A stretch of DNA of 64,000 bases from Paenibacillus sp. FSL R5-0766 (GTDB lineage: Bacteria; Bacillota; Bacilli; Paenibacillales; Paenibacillaceae): contig NZ_CP150227.1 in assembly GCF_037971845.1 (NCBI RefSeq), positions 2,418,001 through 2,482,000 on the forward strand, in the 5' to 3' direction. A model generated the notes under the pieces. That model did not search any database, had not been told where the DNA came from, and saw only the letters and a list, made by a program, of their open reading frames with translations. The translations under genes and the position numbers were made by a program. Positions 25,714-36,032 of this stretch are shown piece by piece (the first letter of the stretch is position 1; each line of letters opens with the position of its first letter).

Positions 25714-25727
25714 GGAAAGCGTTTTAA
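25714..25727. promoter_or_regulatory. cre-like site before sucC (CcpA)
   Basis: GGAAAGCGTTTTAA matches the catabolite-responsive element TGNAARCGNWWNCA with two mismatches. It covers the -35 region of the sucC promoter, where CcpA would repress. Succinyl-CoA synthetase is a known catabolite-controlled step in Bacillales. Confidence 0.45.
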
Positions 25728-25732
25728 AAACG

Positions 25733-25741
25733 TGTTACAAT
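25733..25741 (+). promoter_or_regulatory. Extended -10 promoter of sucCD
   Basis: TGTTACAAT fits the extended -10 form; no -35 box is visible upstream. It is 92 bases before the sucC start. Confidence 0.55.
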
Positions 25742-25832
25742 GAATTGGGTTTAAGTGAAAATAGTCAACATTTGTCTTTTGTTAGTCTACCAACCCGCCT
25801 TGTTGCAGTCATGTTGATAGGAGGATTCGAGA

Positions 25833-26993
25833 ATGAATATCCATGAATATCAAGGAAAAGAAGTACTGAAACAGTATGGAGTTACCGTTCCAAATGGAAA
25901 GGTTGCTTATACAGTCGATGAAGCGGTTGCGGCCGCAGAGGCACTGGGCAGTCCGGTGACTGTTGTTAAAGCGCAAATTCACGCAGGTGGCCGGGGTAAA
26001 GCCGGCGGCGTAAAAGTGGCGAAGAGTACGGATGAAGTTCGTGCCTATGCTTCCGAAATTCTGGGCAAAGTATTGGTAACACACCAGACTGGACCAGAAG
26101 GCAAAGAAGTGAAACGTCTTCTGATTGAAGAAGGATGCGATATCCGCAAAGAGTATTATGTTGGTGTTGTTGTGGACCGTGCCACAGGCCGTGTAGTTAT
26201 GATGGCTTCCGAAGAAGGCGGTACTGAGATTGAAGAAGTAGCTGAAGCTACACCTGAGAAAATTTTCAAAGAAATTATTGACCCTGCCATTGGATTGCAA
26301 GTGTTCCAGGCCCGTAAACTGGCTTACAGCATTAAGATTCCTAATGAACTGGTGAACAAAGCTGTTAAGTTCATGCTTGCGCTGTACACTGCATTTGTCG
26401 AAAAAGATTGCTCTATTGCCGAGATCAATCCTCTCGTTGTTACCGGAGATGGAAACGTTATCGCGCTAGATGCGAAATTGAACTTTGACTCCAACGCCTT
26501 GTTCCGTCACAAAGAGATTTTGGAACTGCGTGACCTGGATGAAGAGGATGAAAAAGAAATCGAAGCTTCCAAATACGACCTCAGCTACATAGCACTGGAT
26601 GGCAACATCGGCTGTATGGTCAATGGTGCGGGACTTGCGATGGCAACGATGGACATTATCAAATACTACGGTGGAGACCCGGCCAACTTCCTTGACGTTG
26701 GGGGCGGTGCAACAACGGAGAAGGTGACTGAAGCATTTAAGATCATCTTGTCCGATGCCAAAGTAGCTGGGATCTTTGTTAACATTTTCGGTGGCATCAT
26801 GCGCTGTGATGTTATCGCCAATGGTGTTGTTGAAGCCGCGAAGCAACTTGGCCTGACCAAACCGCTGGTTGTTCGTCTTGAAGGAACTAACGTGGAGCTT
26901 GGCAAACGTATTCTGGGTGAATCTGGCCTTAATATCGTTCCTGCTGATTCCATGGCCGATGGTGCACAGAAAATTGTTGCCCTCGTAAAATAA
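25833..26993 (+). CDS. sucC: Succinyl-CoA synthetase (ADP-forming), beta subunit
   Basis: With SucD it converts succinyl-CoA to succinate and makes ATP in the TCA cycle. The 386 residues begin [17 protein letters not shown], followed by the ATP-grasp domain with [13 protein letters not shown] and [15 protein letters not shown], and the CoA-ligase domain with [17 protein letters not shown] and [23 protein letters not shown] precedes the ATG. sucD follows after 63 bases in one operon. Confidence 0.98.
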   Translation: MNIHEYQGKEVLKQYGVTVPNGKVAYTVDEAVAAAEALGSPVTVVKAQIHAGGRGKAGGVKVAKSTDEVRAYASEILGKVLVTHQTGPEGKEVKRLLIEEGCDIRKEYYVGVVVDRATGRVVMMASEEGGTEIEEVAEATPEKIFKEIIDPAIGLQVFQARKLAYSIKIPNELVNKAVKFMLALYTAFVEKDCSIAEINPLVVTGDGNVIALDAKLNFDSNALFRHKEILELRDLDEEDEKEIEASKYDLSYIALDGNIGCMVNGAGLAMATMDIIKYYGGDPANFLDVGGGATTEKVTEAFKIILSDAKVAGIFVNIFGGIMRCDVIANGVVEAAKQLGLTKPLVVRLEGTNVELGKRILGESGLNIVPADSMADGAQKIVALVK

Positions 26994-27056
26994 GTTCATT
27001 CCTTAGTACCGGAGCTGTCCGGGAATTGAAAAATAACCGTAAGGATGTGAAGCAAC

Positions 27057-27986
27057 GTGAGTATTTTGATCGATAAAAATACAAAAGTCATTACGCAAGG
27101 CATTACGGGTTCAACGGGAATGTTCCACACGAAGGGCGCATTGGACTACGGAACCCAGATGGTAGGCGGAGTTACACCGGGTAAAGGCGGAACTAATGTG
27201 GATATCACGTTGGAAGATGGTACAGTAGCTAGTCTGCCGGTGTTCAACACTGTGCAGGAAGCGAAGGAAGCTACAGGCGCAACAGCGAGCGTCATTTACG
27301 TTCCTCCTGCATTTGCAGCAGATTCCATTATGGAAGCTGTTGATGCTGAGCTGGACCTCGTAATCTGTATTACAGAAGGTATTCCGGTTCTTGACATGAT
27401 CAAGGTTGACCGCTTCATGGAAGGTAAAAATACCGTCCTGATCGGACCAAACTGTCCAGGTGTCATTACACCAGGCGAATGTAAAATCGGTATCATGCCT
27501 GGTTATATCCATATGGCAGGGCACGTAGGCGTTGTTTCCCGTAGTGGAACACTTACCTATGAAGCCGTTCATCAACTGACGACGCGTGGCATTGGACAAT
27601 CTTCTGCTGTAGGAATCGGGGGAGACCCTGTAAAAGGCTCCGAGTTCATTGATATCCTCAAACGGTTCAATGAAGATCCACAGACTCATGCGGTCATCAT
27701 GATTGGTGAGATTGGTGGTACAGCTGAAGAGGATGCTGCAGATTGGGTACGTGAAAACATGACCAAACCGGTTGTTGGCTTTATCGGTGGCGTAACAGCG
27801 CCTCCAGGCAAACGGATGGGCCATGCTGGCGCTATTATCTCTGGCGGTAAAGGTACAGCCAAAGAGAAAATTGCGAAACTGGAATCATGTGGAATCAAAG
27901 TAGCACCAACTCCTGCTGAGATGGGTTCGACTTTGGTGAGTGTACTTGAGGAACGCGGTATTTTGAATTTGTGCACGACACATTAA
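27057..27986 (+). CDS. sucD: Succinyl-CoA synthetase, alpha subunit
   Basis: SucD carries the active-site histidine that is phosphorylated during catalysis, in [14 protein letters not shown] near the C-terminus. The 309 residues open with the CoA-binding Rossmann fold ([19 protein letters not shown]) and include [20 protein letters not shown] and [13 protein letters not shown]. The start is GTG 27057 after AAGGATGTGA. A promoter-like element overlaps its 3' end and a terminator lies 81 bases after the stop. Confidence 0.98.
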   Translation: MSILIDKNTKVITQGITGSTGMFHTKGALDYGTQMVGGVTPGKGGTNVDITLEDGTVASLPVFNTVQEAKEATGATASVIYVPPAFAADSIMEAVDAELDLVICITEGIPVLDMIKVDRFMEGKNTVLIGPNCPGVITPGECKIGIMPGYIHMAGHVGVVSRSGTLTYEAVHQLTTRGIGQSSAVGIGGDPVKGSEFIDILKRFNEDPQTHAVIMIGEIGGTAEEDAADWVRENMTKPVVGFIGGVTAPPGKRMGHAGAIISGGKGTAKEKIAKLESCGIKVAPTPAEMGSTLVSVLEERGILNLCTTH

Positions 27987-28003
27987 TTCTTTTTCGTTAT
28001 AAT
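27975..28003 (+). promoter_or_regulatory. Promoter-like element at the end of sucD
   Basis: ACGACA (27975-27980), 17 bases, TATAAT (27998-28003). Any transcript would reach the terminator at 28067-28110 after about 100 bases without crossing a gene. Confidence 0.45.
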
Positions 28004-28009
28004 AGAAGA

Positions 28010-28110
28010 AACGGCACGGAAATGATCTATTTCTGGTAGACCGACTATTATGGTTACGGAAAAGGTAAGCAACCTTTTGTCCTTAAACAGGGCGAAGGGT
28101 TGCTTTTTTG
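28010..28110 (+). ncRNA. Candidate short RNA or attenuated leader between sucD and dprA
   Basis: A promoter-like element upstream and a strong terminator downstream bound about 100 bases without an open frame. An internal GAAAT/ATTTC hairpin is seen. It may instead simply be the sucCD 3' end. Confidence 0.3.
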
Positions 28111-28111
28111 C
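28067..28111 (+). terminator. Terminator after sucCD
   Basis: AGCAACC pairs with GGTTGCT and the inner TTTTGTCCT with AGGGCGAAG, followed by six T. Confidence 0.88.
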
Positions 28112-28152
28112 GTTTTTTTACGGCAAAAAGGGGAGGATTTGTCTCCCACCTG

Positions 28153-28166
28153 CGTAAACGCTTGCA
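28153..28166. promoter_or_regulatory. cre-like site over the dprA promoter
   Basis: CGTAAACGCTTGCA matches TGNAARCGNWWNCA with one mismatch. It overlaps the -35 box of the dprA promoter, so CcpA binding would repress dprA. Confidence 0.4.
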
Positions 28167-28190
28167 TTCCGTGGTCACTTAACACACAAT
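28162..28190 (+). promoter_or_regulatory. Promoter of dprA
   Basis: TTGCAT (28162-28167), 17 bases, CACAAT (28185-28190). Transcription would start near 28197, which supports the dprA start at 28230 over an ATG at 28191. Confidence 0.5.
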
Positions 28191-28229
28191 ATGAGGGAAG
28201 ATCTCTTCCCACTTTGGGAGGTTTATGGT

Positions 28230-29360
28230 ATGGAAGAAAGATGGATCTTGTTTGGGTTACATGAGATGGAGGGCATTGGTAAAAAAACAATCTCGAAACT
28301 GATTCTGGGACAACATGAATTACCCGATCTATTGAATTATGGGGAAAGCGACTGGGTCGCAGCAGGCTTGCGCAAAGATCAGGCTGCCCGTTTGGCTAGC
28401 CAATTTACTATCGACTGGATTGAGAGTAAAAGAGAACACGTTTACAATCAGGGGATAGAGGTTATTACTTATCTGGATCAGAATTATCCCATATTAATGA
28501 AGGAAACCGTTCAGCCTCCCTGGGTAATGTATGCTCGAGGGGATGTTAGTTTGCTACACAATTCGTCTATTGCCATGGTGGGAACTCGTATGCCAACCGT
28601 GTATGGGCGCAAAGTTGGAGAAAAGCTGGCAGAGCAATTATGCAATGCAGGACTGACGATTGTAAGCGGGCTTGCCCGCGGTATTGATAGCGTATGTCAT
28701 GAGGCAGTACTGCGTGCTAAAGGAAAAACGATTGCCGTATTCGGAACAGGGATTGATCATATATACCCACCCGAAAATACAAGCCTCGCTGAGCGAATCG
28801 CGGAGACTGGGCTGCTTTTGTCGGAATATCCACCAGGTACAAGAGCGCGCCAGGGATTATTTCCGGAACGGAATCGAATCATTGCCGGTCTGACACTGGG
28901 AACAGTGGTTGTTGAGGCTGACATTCGCAGTGGTTCACTCATTACAGCAGATGCTGCACTTGAAGCAGGCAGGGATGTATTTGCAGTCCCTGGACCTATT
29001 ACATCGCCGAAAAGTCGAGGAGCACACAATCTTATCCGTCAGGGGGCCAAATTGGTCACTTGTGCAGCAGATGTATTGGAAGAGTATCGATTGGGCTTGC
29101 CAAATACAGAACAACTTCCTTACAATAGAGGACGTTCGACCGAAACAACCGAGCCTTCCTGGCGAGGGATATTCGCTGAGGTTAAGCTCTCTCCAGATGA
29201 ACAACGCGTGATTTATCTGTTGGAACAGGGAGAACAATCATTGGATCAACTGGTTGAGCTGCTTGGTTGGGATTTTGGACATTTGCATTCAGTTCTGTTA
29301 TCTTTAATCATAAAAAAGCAGATTAGCCAATTACCAGGCACTAAATACGCGAGGGTATGA
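28230..29360 (+). CDS. dprA: DNA-processing protein DprA (Smf)
   Basis: DprA binds incoming single-stranded DNA and loads RecA during natural transformation. The 376 residues have an N-terminal helix-hairpin-helix-like region (LHEMEGIGKKTISKLI), the Rossmann-like core with VGTRMPTVYGRKV, IVSGLARGIDSVCHEAVL and FPERNRIIAGL, and a C-terminal winged helix. GGGAGG is eight bases before ATG 28230. It lies between sucD and topA as in B. subtilis. Confidence 0.96.
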   Translation: MEERWILFGLHEMEGIGKKTISKLILGQHELPDLLNYGESDWVAAGLRKDQAARLASQFTIDWIESKREHVYNQGIEVITYLDQNYPILMKETVQPPWVMYARGDVSLLHNSSIAMVGTRMPTVYGRKVGEKLAEQLCNAGLTIVSGLARGIDSVCHEAVLRAKGKTIAVFGTGIDHIYPPENTSLAERIAETGLLLSEYPPGTRARQGLFPERNRIIAGLTLGTVVVEADIRSGSLITADAALEAGRDVFAVPGPITSPKSRGAHNLIRQGAKLVTCAADVLEEYRLGLPNTEQLPYNRGRSTETTEPSWRGIFAEVKLSPDEQRVIYLLEQGEQSLDQLVELLGWDFGHLHSVLLSLIIKKQISQLPGTKYARV

Positions 29361-29465
29361 CGAAGCTACAACCTACGTGGTGCGTGGAAATATATAATTA
29401 GCAGAAGTTATTAACTATGCATAAGCTTACAGAAACAGTTTCATGACTGAGAGGAGGATGGACCT

Positions 29466-31565
29466 ATGGCGGATGCACTCGTAATCGTGGAGTCGCCCTC
29501 AAAGGCGAAGACGATAGGCAAATATTTAGGCAGCAAGTTCATCGTAAAAGCTTCGATGGGGCATGTTCGCGATTTGCCAAAGAGTCAGATCGGCGTTGAG
29601 GTAGAGAATGATTTTAATCCGAAATATATTACGATCCGCGGCAAAGGTTCAATTTTGAAAGAACTGAAGGATGCACGGAAGAAAGTGAAAAAAGTGTATC
29701 TCGCAGCTGACCCGGATCGCGAAGGTGAGGCTATCGCATGGCATTTGGCCCATGCCCTTGAACTGGACGATACGGCAGATTGCCGGGTTGTATTTAATGA
29801 AATTACAAAACAGGCGGTCAAAGATGCGTTCAAAACGCCGCGGAAAATCAATATGGATTTGGTTAACGCGCAGCAGGCAAGACGTATTTTGGATCGACTC
29901 GTTGGATATAAAATTAGTCCGTTATTATGGAAGAAAGTGAAAAAAGGTTTGTCTGCAGGCCGGGTTCAGTCCGTGGCTGTTAAAATCATTTTAGATCGTG
30001 AAAATGAAATTGATGATTTTGAGCCGGAAGAATACTGGAGCATTACCGCCAAACTGACAGCAGACGGCAATCCGTTTGAAGCCAAGTTTCATAAACTGAA
30101 CGGGGCCAAAACAGAGCTGGGCAGTGAAGCGGAAGTGCAAGCGATCTTGAAACAGATCGAAGGAGCCGACTTTACGATCAAGGAAGTTAAAGAGAAAGAA
30201 CGGAGCCGTAACCCTTCCGCCCCGTTTACGACGAGTTCTTTGCAACAGGAAGCAGCGCGTAAATTGAATTTCAGAGCTTCCAAGACGATGTCGGTCGCCC
30301 AACAACTATATGAAGGTGTAGACCTTGGAAAAGAAGGCACAGTAGGTCTCATCACGTATATGCGTACGGACTCCACACGAATTGCAGCATCTGCACAAGA
30401 AGAAGCCAAAGAATATATCGTTGGTAAGTATGGTGAGCCATTTGCACCTGAGACTCCACGAAACTATTCCAAAAAAGCAACTAATGCTCAGGATGCGCAT
30501 GAAGCAATTCGTCCAACTTCAATTCTGCGTGACCCTGACTCAATCAAGTCATTCATGAGTCGCGATCAGTTCCGGTTGTATAAACTGGTATGGGAACGTT
30601 TTGTAGCGAGCCAGATGTCTTCGGCTATCCTGGATACACTCTCTGTAGATATTGCTGCGGGTGACACCATTTTCCGTGCAGCAGGTTCGAAGGTGCGGTT
30701 CCAAGGTTTCATGAAGGTATATGTTGAAGGAAACGACGATGGTACAACCGATGAAGATCGTCTGCTGCCTCCGTTGAAAAGTGGAGATGTGCTTGATAAG
30801 CAGGAGATTGAGCCAAAACAGCATTTTACACAACCGCCACCCCGATATACGGAGGCAAGGTTGGTTAAGACGCTTGAGGAATTGGGTATAGGGCGTCCGA
30901 GTACATATGCGCCAACACTGGAGACCATTCAGAAGCGCGGATATGTTGCGATAGAGGAAAAGAAATTCATGCCAACCGAGCTTGGTGAACTGGTCATCGA
31001 ACAGATGGAAGAGTTTTTCCCGGAAATCCTGAATGTAGAGTTTACCGCAAACATGGAAGGCGATCTTGACCATGTGGAGGAAGGTTCCGAGGATTGGGTC
31101 AAAGTACTCGCAGAATTCTATGAATCTTTTGAGAAACGCCTTGAGTTTGCGGAAGAAGAAATGAAAGAAATCGAGATTGAAGACGAAGTATCGGATGAGA
31201 TCTGTGAGAAGTGCGGCAAACCGCTGGTTTATAAACTCGGACGTTTTGGCAAGTTTCTTGCGTGCTCTGGCTTCCCTGATTGCCGGAATACCAAACCGAT
31301 TATCAAGGATATCGGCGTGACTTGTCCGAAGTGTAAGGAAGGTCATGTTGTTGAGCGTCGTAGCAAAAAAGGACGTATTTTCTACGGTTGTGACAAATAT
31401 CCTGAATGTGATTTTGTCTCATGGGACAGACCTTCAGCCAAACCATGTCCAAGTTGCGGATCGCTAATGATTGAGAAGCGGAACAAAAAGGGAGCACGAC
31501 TGCAGTGTACTTCATGTGATCATCAGGAGCCAGTGGATGAACCGGATGACGAATCAGCAGATTAG
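29466..31565 (+). CDS. topA: DNA topoisomerase I
   Basis: The 699-residue type IA enzyme relaxes negative supercoils. The TOPRIM domain starts at residue 4 ([17 protein letters not shown]) and includes [14 protein letters not shown]; the active-site tyrosine is in [12 protein letters not shown]. Three zinc ribbons follow at the C-terminus: [38 protein letters not shown] and [17 protein letters not shown]. The N-terminus, MADALVIVE, follows GAGGAGG. The gene is followed by trmFO. Confidence 0.98.
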   Translation: MADALVIVESPSKAKTIGKYLGSKFIVKASMGHVRDLPKSQIGVEVENDFNPKYITIRGKGSILKELKDARKKVKKVYLAADPDREGEAIAWHLAHALELDDTADCRVVFNEITKQAVKDAFKTPRKINMDLVNAQQARRILDRLVGYKISPLLWKKVKKGLSAGRVQSVAVKIILDRENEIDDFEPEEYWSITAKLTADGNPFEAKFHKLNGAKTELGSEAEVQAILKQIEGADFTIKEVKEKERSRNPSAPFTTSSLQQEAARKLNFRASKTMSVAQQLYEGVDLGKEGTVGLITYMRTDSTRIAASAQEEAKEYIVGKYGEPFAPETPRNYSKKATNAQDAHEAIRPTSILRDPDSIKSFMSRDQFRLYKLVWERFVASQMSSAILDTLSVDIAAGDTIFRAAGSKVRFQGFMKVYVEGNDDGTTDEDRLLPPLKSGDVLDKQEIEPKQHFTQPPPRYTEARLVKTLEELGIGRPSTYAPTLETIQKRGYVAIEEKKFMPTELGELVIEQMEEFFPEILNVEFTANMEGDLDHVEEGSEDWVKVLAEFYESFEKRLEFAEEEMKEIEIEDEVSDEICEKCGKPLVYKLGRFGKFLACSGFPDCRNTKPIIKDIGVTCPKCKEGHVVERRSKKGRIFYGCDKYPECDFVSWDRPSAKPCPSCGSLMIEKRNKKGARLQCTSCDHQEPVDEPDDESAD

Positions 31566-31627
31566 TATATATGTGAATCAATTCAATTATAGTGAAATAT
31601 GAAATTGCTTTATGGGGGTAAATGATT

Positions 31628-32965
31628 TTGACAAATGAACAACAAGTAACCGTTATTGGTGCCGGGCTGGCAGGAACAGAAGCGGCCTGGCAGATTGCAA
31701 GTCGCGGCGTACGCGTAAAATTATACGAGATGAGACCTGTTGTGAAAACGCCAGCTCATCATACGGATAAATTTGCAGAACTGGTATGTAGCAACTCGCT
31801 GCGTGCGAATGGATTGACCAATGCAGTGGGTGTGTTAAAAGAAGAAATGAGAATGCTCAATTCTCTTGTATTGTCAGCAGCAGACAAACATGCAGTTCCT
31901 GCAGGTGGGGCACTTGCTGTGGACCGGGATGGATTTTCAGGTGAGATTACATCCACGTTGCACCAGCATCCACTCATCGAAGTAGTGAATGAAGAACTCA
32001 CTTCCCTGCCGGAAGATGGCATCGTTGTTGTGGCAACGGGTCCGTTGACTTCACCGGCATTGTCTGAGCAGATCAAGGCACTAATGGGTGAAGAATATTT
32101 CTACTTCTATGATGCAGCTGCACCGATCATCGAAAAAGATTCAATTGATATGAACAAGGTGTATCTGGCTTCCCGTTATGATAAGGGTGAGGCGGCATAT
32201 CTGAACTGTCCGATGACAGAAGAAGAGTTTGATGTCTTCTATGAAGCTCTCATTACTGCTGAAGTCGCTCAATTGAAAGAGTTTGAGAAAGAAATCTACT
32301 TTGAAGGCTGTATGCCAATCGAAGTGATGATGAAACGCGGAAAACAGACGGCTCTGTTTGGTCCAATGAAACCGGTAGGTCTGGTTAACCCTCATACAGG
32401 AGAGTTGCCACATGCGGTTGTTCAGCTTAGACAGGATAATGCAGCTGGAACCCTGTATAACTTGGTTGGCTTCCAAACGCATCTGAAATGGGGAGAACAG
32501 AAACGAGTCTTTTCCCTTATTCCTGGACTTGAAAATGCAGAGTTCGTTCGTTATGGCGTAATGCACCGTAATACATTTATTAATTCTCCTAAACTGCTTC
32601 TTCCGACGTATCAGTTTAAAGAGCGTCCAAACCTGTTCTTTGCAGGTCAGATGACGGGTGTAGAAGGATATGTGGAATCTGCTGCATCAGGGCTGATTGC
32701 CGGCATGAACGCAGCCAAAGCAGCACTTGGGCAGGAACTGGTGGTATTGCCGGTAGAAACAACACTTGGCAGTATGGCTCAGTATATTACAACTGCTGAC
32801 TTCAAGCACTTCCAACCAATGAACGCAAACTTTGGTTTGTTGCCCAAGCTTGAAACGAAGATTCGTAACAAAAAGGAAAAAAATGAAGCTCTTGCACAGC
32901 GTGCACTGGATGGCATCACGAGTTTTGCTGAGGCAGAAGGTCTAACTGTTCCGGAACGCGTATAA
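31628..32965 (+). CDS. trmFO: Methylenetetrahydrofolate-tRNA-(uracil-5-)-methyltransferase TrmFO
   Basis: TrmFO makes 5-methyluridine at position 54 of tRNA using folate and FADH2. The [11 protein letters not shown] motif near the start binds FAD, with further signatures [11 protein letters not shown] and [19 protein letters not shown] choose TTG 31628 (445 residues): GGGGG ends nine bases before it but only three before the ATG at 31622. In B. subtilis xerC/codV lies between trmFO and hslV; here it is absent and hslV follows after 26 bases. Confidence 0.96.
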   Translation: MTNEQQVTVIGAGLAGTEAAWQIASRGVRVKLYEMRPVVKTPAHHTDKFAELVCSNSLRANGLTNAVGVLKEEMRMLNSLVLSAADKHAVPAGGALAVDRDGFSGEITSTLHQHPLIEVVNEELTSLPEDGIVVVATGPLTSPALSEQIKALMGEEYFYFYDAAAPIIEKDSIDMNKVYLASRYDKGEAAYLNCPMTEEEFDVFYEALITAEVAQLKEFEKEIYFEGCMPIEVMMKRGKQTALFGPMKPVGLVNPHTGELPHAVVQLRQDNAAGTLYNLVGFQTHLKWGEQKRVFSLIPGLENAEFVRYGVMHRNTFINSPKLLLPTYQFKERPNLFFAGQMTGVEGYVESAASGLIAGMNAAKAALGQELVVLPVETTLGSMAQYITTADFKHFQPMNANFGLLPKLETKIRNKKEKNEALAQRALDGITSFAEAEGLTVPERV

Positions 32966-32991
32966 ATTATTCGTGGGAGGATGCTGATATC

Positions 32992-33534
32992 ATGGATATG
33001 TCATTTCATGCTACAACGATCTGTGCTGTTCGTCATAATGGTAAGGCTGCAATCGCAGGAGATGGTCAGGTGACCATGGGCCAAAGTGTTGTGATGAAGA
33101 ATACAGCCAAGAAGGTAAGACGTTTGTACCGCGGCCAGGTTGTTGCTGGCTTTGCTGGTTCTGTGGCGGATGCGATTACCCTGTTTGAGAAATTCGAAGG
33201 TAAGCTGGAGGAGCACCATGGTAACTTGCAGCGTGCTGCTGTAGAGCTTGCCAAGGATTGGCGTCAGGATCGGATCTTGCGTAAGCTTGAGGCACTCTTG
33301 ATTGTGATGGACAAATCAGGTATGTTGCTCATTTCAGGCGGCGGGGAGATTATTGAACCGGATGATGACGTGATCGCTATCGGATCAGGTGGAAACTTTG
33401 CCTTATCTGCTGCGCGTGCGTTGAAACGTCATGCAGTAAACCTGGAAGCAAAAGATATTGCGCGTGAATCGCTTCAGATTGCCTCAGAGCTATGTGTATA
33501 TACCAACAGTAATATTATTGTAGAAGAGTTATAA
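32992..33534 (+). CDS. hslV: ATP-dependent protease subunit HslV (ClpQ)
   Basis: HslV is the proteolytic double ring that works with HslU. The 180 residues show [17 protein letters not shown] and [17 protein letters not shown]. In E. coli the N-terminal Thr is the nucleophile; in B. subtilis the protein has a short extension ending in a Ser. Here the N-terminus reads [13 protein letters not shown], so the nucleophile depends on which ATG is used: 32992, best spaced from GGAGG, or 32998, which would expose Ser after Met removal. hslU follows after 116 bases. Confidence 0.96.
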   Translation: MDMSFHATTICAVRHNGKAAIAGDGQVTMGQSVVMKNTAKKVRRLYRGQVVAGFAGSVADAITLFEKFEGKLEEHHGNLQRAAVELAKDWRQDRILRKLEALLIVMDKSGMLLISGGGEIIEPDDDVIAIGSGGNFALSAARALKRHAVNLEAKDIARESLQIASELCVYTNSNIIVEEL

Positions 33535-33650
33535 GCCAAAGAAATCTCCCGTAGTGGAGCATGATTCTGTAATCTGCTCCAGGACGTCTAGGGGATTCTT
33601 TGTCCTTGTTAGGTAAAATAAATTCAACATACTGGTAGGAGGGAAGCAAT

Positions 33651-35051
33651 ATGAATACTCAAGCGTTAACACCGAGACAGATTGTTGCAGAGCTTGACAA
33701 GTATATTGTAGGTCAAAAGAAAGCTAAAAAATCGGTAGCCGTAGCCCTTCGTAATCGTTATCGTCGTAGTCTTTTGCCTGAGCACACCCAGGACGACATT
33801 GTGCCTAAAAATATCTTGATGATTGGACCTACCGGTGTGGGTAAAACGGAGATCGCCCGTCGCCTTGCTAAACTGGTAGGTGCGCCATTTGTGAAAGTGG
33901 AAGCTACCAAGTTCACTGAAGTAGGTTACGTTGGCCGTGACGTTGAATCGATGGTGCGTGATCTGATTGAGACATCACTGCGGATGGTGAAGCTGGAGCG
34001 GACTGAAAAAGTGAAGGACAAAGCTGAAGAAGCGGCCAATGAGCGAATTGTACATATTTTGGCTCCTTCACAGTCTAAGTCCAAGAATCAGCGTAATCCC
34101 TTTGAGATGATCTTTGGTAATAATGGCAACAACGTTCAGGAACAGGATGAGCCAGAACCGGATACCGGGGTTGCCGAACGCCGCCGTAAGATCAAGTTTG
34201 ATCTGTTATCTGGCAAGTTGGAGGATGACATCATTGAAATTGATGTCGAAGACACTGCGCCTAACATGATGGACATGTTTGCTGGTCAAGGTAATGATCA
34301 GATGGGCATGAACATGCAGGAGATGTTTGGTAGCTTGTTGCCTCGTCGTACAAAAAAACGTAAACTCGCTATTAAAGAAGCGCGTAAAGTGTTGATTCAG
34401 GAAGAAGCAGGGAAATTGATCGACATGGATGATGTTACCCAGGAGTCCATTCGCCGGGCGGAGCAGACAGGTATCATTTTCATCGATGAAATCGACAAGG
34501 TTGCCAGTCAAGGACGCGGTAGTGGACCCGATGTATCCCGTGAGGGTGTGCAACGTGACATTCTGCCTATCGTAGAGGGCTCTACAGTAATGACGAAATA
34601 TGGCCCTGTCAAAACGGATTATATTCTGTTTATGGCAGCTGGCGCATTCCATGTCGCTAAACCCTCTGATCTGATTCCCGAGCTTCAGGGACGCTTCCCA
34701 ATTCGTGTGGAGCTAAGCAGTCTAACATTGGAGGAGTTTGTATCCATTCTGACTGAACCCCAAAATGCACTGACCAAACAGTATGTGGATCTGTTGCGCA
34801 CCGAGAATATTGAGATTGAGTTCTCGGATGAGGCTATTCGCGAGATTGCCAAATTGGCTGAATCCGTCAATCAAAATACAGAAAATATAGGTGCTCGTCG
34901 ATTGCATACAATTCTTGAAAAGCTTTTGGAGGATTTATCTTTTGAGGCACCTGAGCTTACACTTGAACGTATGGTGATCACGCCGGAGTATGTCCGGGAG
35001 AAATTAAATGATATTGCGCTTGATCGTGATTTGAGTCAGTATATCCTGTAA
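33651..35051 (+). CDS. hslU: ATP-dependent protease ATPase subunit HslU (ClpY)
   Basis: HslU unfolds substrates and feeds them to HslV. The 466-residue AAA+ protein has Walker [18 protein letters not shown], Walker [13 protein letters not shown], a middle I domain (about 110-240) with a Met-rich acidic loop, and the C-terminal [12 protein letters not shown] and DLSQYIL, whose tail docks into HslV. TAGGAGGGAAG precedes the ATG. After it comes a long non-coding region instead of codY. Confidence 0.97.
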   Translation: MNTQALTPRQIVAELDKYIVGQKKAKKSVAVALRNRYRRSLLPEHTQDDIVPKNILMIGPTGVGKTEIARRLAKLVGAPFVKVEATKFTEVGYVGRDVESMVRDLIETSLRMVKLERTEKVKDKAEEAANERIVHILAPSQSKSKNQRNPFEMIFGNNGNNVQEQDEPEPDTGVAERRRKIKFDLLSGKLEDDIIEIDVEDTAPNMMDMFAGQGNDQMGMNMQEMFGSLLPRRTKKRKLAIKEARKVLIQEEAGKLIDMDDVTQESIRRAEQTGIIFIDEIDKVASQGRGSGPDVSREGVQRDILPIVEGSTVMTKYGPVKTDYILFMAAGAFHVAKPSDLIPELQGRFPIRVELSSLTLEEFVSILTEPQNALTKQYVDLLRTENIEIEFSDEAIREIAKLAESVNQNTENIGARRLHTILEKLLEDLSFEAPELTLERMVITPEYVREKLNDIALDRDLSQYIL

Positions 35052-35093
35052 CATGGAACTAGCAATGTAGTTGTTAAAATGATGTTATAAATG

Positions 35094-35309
35094 AACGGTA
35101 TGCACGAGAGTAGAGAGCATTTGCGAGATCGACAAAGGGTAGCAATCCTTTAGCGATTCATAAAGGCCCTCTTGCTTGACGCATATCGTTTATTTTTGTT
35201 TCTATCTAAAGGATTTCGATGAGATAGCCGATAAAAGATGTGTGGTTGTTGTCTGGATCGACAAAACCTAGGACTTGTGCCGCATGCAAAGCGTGTTAAA
35301 ACCTATCGG
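35094..35309 (+). ncRNA. Candidate structured RNA (two stem-closed segments)
   Basis: AACGGTATGC (35094-35103) pairs with GCATATCGTT (35182-35191) in ten base pairs, one of them G.T. CCGATA (35228-35233) pairs with TATCGG (35304-35309). Each enclosed segment contains GATCGACAAA (35127-35136 and 35256-35265). Between them CTATCT (35202-35207) can pair with AGATAG (35222-35227), which could instead pair with CTATC at 35303-35307. I could not match it to a known riboswitch family. Confidence 0.4.
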
Positions 35310-35816
35310 AGTGGTAGTTATTTATAATTTTTATATCCAGTAATTCCCATTAAAAGAATGTTTCTTATTCCAAGTCTGGGCATCGGTTTAGTTGACAGAT
35401 TGGTAAATGTTGCGTAAATGCGCAAAATGATGAATTGTAGAAAAGTGTGAAGTCACTAATTGTTTTCTTAAAATTAAAATATATAGACTCCACTTAATTG
35501 TTAAGAAAGTGTTGTGTAGGAAGGACGAGTTTTCTTCATTCTTGAATGATAACTTGTCAATTGATTAATATACAGCTTTGTATGTATACCTATCATACTG
35601 TCCGTAAACCCTTAGTATGACGGCAAAAATTTCTAACATTATCAACTATGAAATATTCGGGAATATACATAATTACGGGCGTTATAAGCTCATGTTGAGA
35701 CTCGAAAGTTCTTTTTTATTTTAAGAATGTTTAAGAACAATAAGGGAGAGTATTAACATACTTTTGTTTTGGGCCCGAACATTTACGAAAAAATTCATAA
35801 TTTGCAGAAAATACAC

Positions 35817-35853
35817 AAAAAGCCCTGTCTTTCAGAAAAGATAGGGCTTTTTT
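35817..35853 (+). terminator. Terminator upstream of the flagellar operon
   Basis: AAAAAGCCCTGTCTTT and AAAGATAGGGCTTTTTT form a strong hairpin with flanking A and T runs. It separates hslU-side transcription from flgB. Confidence 0.9.
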
Positions 35854-36032
35854 CTTATTGTAATAAATCCCAAACTCGAAGAAACTTATGTTATACGACA
35901 ACATCAGAGTTAATTCTACTTAAGTCCTAGAAAACCGTGTAAAGACGAATGTTTTTGTCGAAAAAAACATAAGAATTTTCAAGGGAAAAGATTCAATCTT
36001 TTTCCATTACTTCTAAAGAGAGGAGGGGGATT

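Larger units (their letters stand above)
35052..36032. other. 981-base non-coding region between hslU and flgB
   Basis: No coding frame with a ribosome binding site is seen. The left part (35094-35309) holds two neighbouring stem-closed segments that share GATCGACAAA. The middle is AT-rich, with TTGACA at 35392-35397 as the only clear promoter-like hexamer and a GTTCTT/AAGAAC hairpin near 35710-35740. A terminator lies at 35817-35853. Between it and flgB no convincing SigA or SigD promoter could be placed. Confidence 0.6.

Noticed and set aside
31622..31627. ATG start for trmFO
   Set aside because: Only three bases separate it from GGGGG; TTG 31628 has normal spacing. It cannot be excluded.
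35127..35170. T-box-like reading of the AAAGGGTAGCAATCC segment
   Set aside because: The conserved T-box bulge sequence and a following terminator are missing.
35094..35309. Cyclic di-GMP riboswitch
   Set aside because: The core GCAAACC and GACGCAAAGC motifs of the type I family are absent.
35938..35963. SigD promoter before flgB (TAAA...)
   Set aside because: A TAAA is present but the element 15 bases on does not resemble GCCGATAT.
35972..35989. CodY box before flgB
   Set aside because: AATTTTC...GAAAA has the wrong spacing for AATTTTCWGAAAATT.
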